The notes under the pieces were generated by a model. That model was not told the DNA's origin. It worked only from the letters and a program-made list of their open reading frames with translations, and did not search any database. The position numbers and the translations under genes were made by a program. 64,000 nt of DNA from UBA12481 sp942493265 (GTDB lineage Bacteria; Bacteroidota; Bacteroidia; Bacteroidales; UBA12481): NCBI GenBank assembly GCA_942493265.1, contig OW818688.1, positions 372,001 to 436,000 of the forward strand. The letters run 5' to 3'. Positions 60,826 through 64,000 of this stretch are shown in pieces; the first letter of the stretch is position 1, and every line of letters begins with the position of its first letter.

Positions 60826-63762
60826 TTCTTTTCTAAAGATTAGCGTGATGGTCTTCCAGCCGGGCTCAGGAGCGGTTAACTTTACGCTGCTCAAACCGGT
60901 GCCGGCCTCCTCCACTGAAGCAGTTCCGCCTGCCAGGGCAACGCTTTGCAAAGTGAAGCCATTGTTGGCAAAGGTCAGGTTCATCGCTTCTCCCTCAATC
61001 AGTTTGATACTGCCGGTCATCTGAAGGGTTTCGGCATTCCATTTCAGATCCCGGGTTTCCACCATGCCCTGCATCAGGTGCCGGTCGGTGGAGAGGAGTT
61101 GCGGATGGGTGGTTTTCTCTCTGATTGATATCATTTTAGCCTCACCGGCACGCAATTTTACTGTCAGGGAATCTGATCCTGCAAAACTGTTCATCAGCTG
61201 ATTATCCCAGAATTCGTAGGCATAATATTGCTTATCAGGGTTAAGATCCAGGGCCCCGAAATAATCAGGCGAATCAAACCTGATGGTCTTTTCAGATGGA
61301 TTCTGATCATCCGGATTATACACCACCAGCTGGTACCATCCTTCATCTACCCTGAAAACAAATATCTGCGGATATTTCGAGATTAAGGCATCAACAGGCC
61401 GGGCCGATATCCACGAATCCGGATACGGGAAAATCCTTGAGAGATCATGCAGCATTTCCGGACTCAGCCGGTCGAAGCTGTTGGCCATGAGGAACCTGCC
61501 GCAGGTGGTATACATGAGGGTCAGCAATTTCCTTACTCCATCGATGTTGGCAGGCTGCGCTTTAAGCAGATTCTTTGCATCCATGTCGTAGCTCACCACT
61601 TTGCGGTTTTTGTACCAGCGGAGGGCTCCGCGCGAAACCATCAGCGGCGAAACCTTGTCGGTATCGCCCCAGATGCGCTGCGAGGAAACGATGCCGAGCG
61701 TGACATCCGACCCGTGATCCAGGTTACGTTCATCCAGAAAGGCATTGGTACCCAGTCCGGTGCGCGCCAGTTGAAAAACCGTGCGGTAGGCCGAAGCCGT
61801 TGTGGAATGCACATCATCCATCCCGCCATACTGAGCCCATCCGGTATACGGATAATCATACATCAAACCCTGAACGCCGCCGTCATGAAGGTTTTTATAC
61901 ACCTCCTCCATGTGCGCCAGAAACCCCTCATCAGTAAAATCATAGCCGGGCTTGCCCTTGATCATCCAGTCCTGATCGGGAACCGGTGTGTTTTTGCCAT
62001 TGAAAAGCATGTGATCCGGGAAAGCAGCCGCATAATCATCCGATCGCCGTCCGGTTTGGAAATAAGTAAGCGGAATCCCTCCCCTGTCGATAATGGCCTG
62101 CGCCCATTTGCGGGTGGTTTCATAAGGTTTCTTATAATGGCCGGGCGCCACATCCACATTGCCATCGGGCGGATTGGCAAATTTACCGGTGCCGTAAATC
62201 TGCCAGTGCTGCTCATCCCACCAGCCCTGCTCATTATTTTCCTCATACGCATCCGGGACCAGCCGGATGGAAACCGGACTGTACCGCAGGAATCCCGATT
62301 TCACTGCCCGGTCCATTTCAGCCACCGCACCTGGTGCATCATTCACCGATGGCCCGTCGCCATAGGCTTTATGCTGCGCGTACCACAGACAGACCGTTGG
62401 AAATGTATAATATTCAAGGTCGATCTGCTGAAAATCCTTCAGCACATCACCGTACTGTTCAAGCGCTTCAAATGGATTACTGTGACCTACAGACACATAA
62501 AACGCATCCTCGGGAAACCACGACTGGCCGGGATCCACCCGTTTGCCAACCGGATCTTTTGCATAAAGATTCAGGAGCAGATTTTCGGGTTCGGCTTTTA
62601 TTTCGGTAACCGGACTGGCCGTGCCATTCAGTTTATCGCTGACATTTCCCTCACAGATCCGTAAATCACTGATCACGGCATTGATTCCCCCTTCATTCCG
62701 GAAATGAAGGTACAGGGTATCGGAAGTGACGGCCGCTGCGGGCAGGTTCATCCAGATCTGCTCAGGAGCCTCACCGGCGCCATGTGAAGGAAGTTTCCGC
62801 GGAGGAAGCAGGGCATTCAGTTCCCCGTTTTTAAGTGACCAGGCTACCGATTCCGTGCGGGTGCCTGCATCATCACTCCAGGCGACCCCAACAGAATAAT
62901 CTTTTCCCGGAGCCAGTCCGGCTATGGCCAGCACTATTTCCCGATTATCATACAGGATATCATCATATTCCGCACCAAAACCGGATTCCCATTTGTAGGG
63001 CGTGCCCCGGACGACGGCGATGGGCGCGCCGGCATCCAGCCGGGCAAACGGTTTCAATCCGGCGGGTAATGATTTAACCTCATCTTTATTCTGATGTGAC
63101 CCGGAAACCCTTACAAACTTCTCGGTTTCGGTATAGGTTAGTCCGCCGGCCACGAGCACTTCCCGATGATCGGGGTTGCCATAGGTGAGCAGAAAATTAT
63201 TCCGGCAGTCGAGCACCGGTTTTTCCGTAACGCGGGTATCCTCGCCGCCCCCGTTGCCATCGAGCATGCGGAAACCCGGCGACAGCTTTTTGCCACCATA
63301 CAGGAGTCCGTTGGTTATTACGCTGATCTCGTGCACCTGCATCGGGGTGGTTCCGCGATTCATGATACCGCCCTCTATCACCACATAATCCTTGCCCGGA
63401 AGCAGTCCGAACCTCAGTCCCAGCCCGGCTTTTCCCTCTTTGGCGCTGGTAACCAGCAGATATTTGCCGGATTCACCGCCATGCACAAAATCCAGGAGGC
63501 TATAATCCACCTTTCGCAGCGGTTCGTTTGTAGAATCCTGATCGATACGCAGATAGGCCCCCGTGACGATCTTTTTCTGATCGCGCGTCCGCACGATTTC
63601 ATACGTACCGCGGGCGGGCTGAACCACCACATTAATGATGCCGTTGGAAAATATCCAGCGGGTGGTGCCGCCGGTGAAGGAAACTTTCGGGTCCGGTTCC
63701 GACTTGCAGCCTGTTATCAGAACCAGTGCGGTCAGTGAAAAAACACAGAAGATCTTTTTCAT
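60823..63762 (-). CDS. Large glycosidase-like lipoprotein, family not assigned
   Basis: This is a 979-residue SPII lipoprotein ('TALVLITGCKSEPD'). The N-terminal ~420 residues are beta-sandwich-rich. A central domain looks like a (beta/alpha)8 barrel, with acidic motifs at strand ends: 'FQQIDLEYYTFP', 'GGVQGLMYDYPYTGWAQ' and 'NAFLDERNLDHGSDVT'. A C-terminal beta domain follows. The Y-D-Y-P and D-E-R motifs recall clan GH-D (GH27/GH36) alpha-galactosidase-like enzymes, but I cannot place it in a family. It precedes GH20, HexNAc kinase and fucosidase genes, so it probably acts on the same glycan. The cluster has no SusC/SusD pair in the window. Confidence 0.65.
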   Translation of the reverse strand: MKKIFCVFSLTALVLITGCKSEPDPKVSFTGGTTRWIFSNGIINVVVQPARGTYEIVRTRDQKKIVTGAYLRIDQDSTNEPLRKVDYSLLDFVHGGESGKYLLVTSAKEGKAGLGLRFGLLPGKDYVVIEGGIMNRGTTPMQVHEISVITNGLLYGGKKLSPGFRMLDGNGGGEDTRVTEKPVLDCRNNFLLTYGNPDHREVLVAGGLTYTETEKFVRVSGSHQNKDEVKSLPAGLKPFARLDAGAPIAVVRGTPYKWESGFGAEYDDILYDNREIVLAIAGLAPGKDYSVGVAWSDDAGTRTESVAWSLKNGELNALLPPRKLPSHGAGEAPEQIWMNLPAAAVTSDTLYLHFRNEGGINAVISDLRICEGNVSDKLNGTASPVTEIKAEPENLLLNLYAKDPVGKRVDPGQSWFPEDAFYVSVGHSNPFEALEQYGDVLKDFQQIDLEYYTFPTVCLWYAQHKAYGDGPSVNDAPGAVAEMDRAVKSGFLRYSPVSIRLVPDAYEENNEQGWWDEQHWQIYGTGKFANPPDGNVDVAPGHYKKPYETTRKWAQAIIDRGGIPLTYFQTGRRSDDYAAAFPDHMLFNGKNTPVPDQDWMIKGKPGYDFTDEGFLAHMEEVYKNLHDGGVQGLMYDYPYTGWAQYGGMDDVHSTTASAYRTVFQLARTGLGTNAFLDERNLDHGSDVTLGIVSSQRIWGDTDKVSPLMVSRGALRWYKNRKVVSYDMDAKNLLKAQPANIDGVRKLLTLMYTTCGRFLMANSFDRLSPEMLHDLSRIFPYPDSWISARPVDALISKYPQIFVFRVDEGWYQLVVYNPDDQNPSEKTIRFDSPDYFGALDLNPDKQYYAYEFWDNQLMNSFAGSDSLTVKLRAGEAKMISIREKTTHPQLLSTDRHLMQGMVETRDLKWNAETLQMTGSIKLIEGEAMNLTFANNGFTLQSVALAGGTASVEEAGTGLSSVKLTAPEPGWKTITLIFRKE

Positions 63763-63847
63763 AATTCAGTCCGGTCAATAAGGGTTAAATATAAACCACA
63801 TTAGACACATAGAACACAATAGGATACAATATTTCTACCCTCGAAGA

Positions 63848-63989
63848 GGTGTCATCTACCACAGAGTGACCCTCGGAGAAGTGTCATCCCGGCGAAAGCC
63901 GGGACCGCCTCGCTCTAACGAGGGGCACTTGGGTGCTCTCCTGATGCTGCTCCGAATTGAATTGGCGACAGCTCTCAAAGGCCCCTCGT
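63848..63989. repeat. Dispersed palindromic repeats at right window edge
   Basis: 63870-63907 is an inverted copy of the family at 57746-57783 (CTCGGAGAAGTGTCATCCC.. and a GGC-GAAA-GCC centre). ACGAGGGGC (63918-63926) pairs with GCCCCTCGT (63981-63989). No gene is visible in 63763-64000. Confidence 0.65.
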
Positions 63990-64000
63990 AAAGTCAGCCG

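Noticed and set aside
61447..62664. 405-codon plus-strand open frame
   Set aside because: It lies wholly antisense to the 979-residue lipoprotein gene, has no recognisable domain, and its composition mirrors the real minus-strand gene.

Overview
The window looks like a chromosomal segment of an environmental Bacteroidota (class Bacteroidia). The evidence is a TonB-dependent receptor paired with a DUF4249 lipoprotein, a type IX secretion C-terminal sorting domain, DUF3667, many SPII lipoproteins, TlpA-like thioredoxins with long N-terminal extensions, 6-bladed beta-propeller lipoproteins, and translation starts without clear Shine-Dalgarno sequences. Most of the window is of intermediate GC. 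About 39-51 kb is lower in GC, and about 52.3-54.6 kb is strikingly AT-rich. I saw no rRNA, tRNA, CRISPR array or transposase gene.

Layout. 0-2.7 kb: the 3' part of a GH2 glycosidase. 2.7-3.2 kb: a four-helix-bundle gene between inverted repeats. 3.3-10.5 kb: an ion-transporter-superfamily permease, two tandem DUF47 proteins, a PiT phosphate transporter, an M3 peptidase and a histidine kinase. 10.4-16.6 kb: a PIF1-like helicase, a TlpA lipoprotein, a serine-type sulfatase and a DUF3667 protein. 16.8-19.8 kb: a DUF559 nuclease gene between near-perfect inverted repeats, a second TlpA lipoprotein, and a broken GxxExxY gene between inverted repeats. 19.8-23 kb: TonB receptor plus DUF4249. 23.2-26.2 kb: a compact operon of TPR adenylate cyclase, cyclic-nucleotide-binding protein and HD hydrolase. 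26.3-27.2 kb: four tandem copies of a 224-bp repeat. 27.2-32.3 kb: a 1712-residue secreted subtilase-like/MBG protein with a long VNG-x-P-L array. 32.6-38.7 kb: a lipoprotein, an ABCG-like transporter, and a partner-switching pair (STAS plus a frameshifted PP2C/HATPase protein).

39-51 kb is an accessory island. It holds two DUF4249-like lipoproteins, two paralogous XRE regulators, a sigma-70-like protein overlapping a membrane TPR-like protein, an HELGH metalloprotease lipoprotein, a TPR-CHAT protease with signal peptide and C-terminal membrane anchor, a small frameshifted 'double-glycine' polyproline peptide, and a PKD-FISUMP lipoprotein. 51.1-52.3 kb is a decayed carboxylesterase. 52.5-55.8 kb is a cassette with a redox protein, two beta-propeller lipoproteins and a small Cys-rich secreted peptide. 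55.9-63.8 kb is a minus-strand glycan-degradation cluster: an unassigned large glycosidase-like lipoprotein, a GH20 hexosaminidase, an N-acetylhexosamine-1-kinase-like protein and a GH29 fucosidase. Together these would release and phosphorylate HexNAc and fucose from complex glycans. A four-helix-bundle element sits between the kinase and fucosidase genes.

The most striking pattern is that four separate small orphan genes (four-helix-bundle twice, DUF559, GxxExxY) each lie alone between long inverted repeats. The arm sequences differ completely from locus to locus and no transposase is present. Several ORF-less hairpins of similar composition occur at gene ends. This looks like a class of 'ORF-in-hairpin' element. 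The second candidate for an undescribed system is the membrane CHAT protease transcribed divergently from the GG/polyproline peptide.
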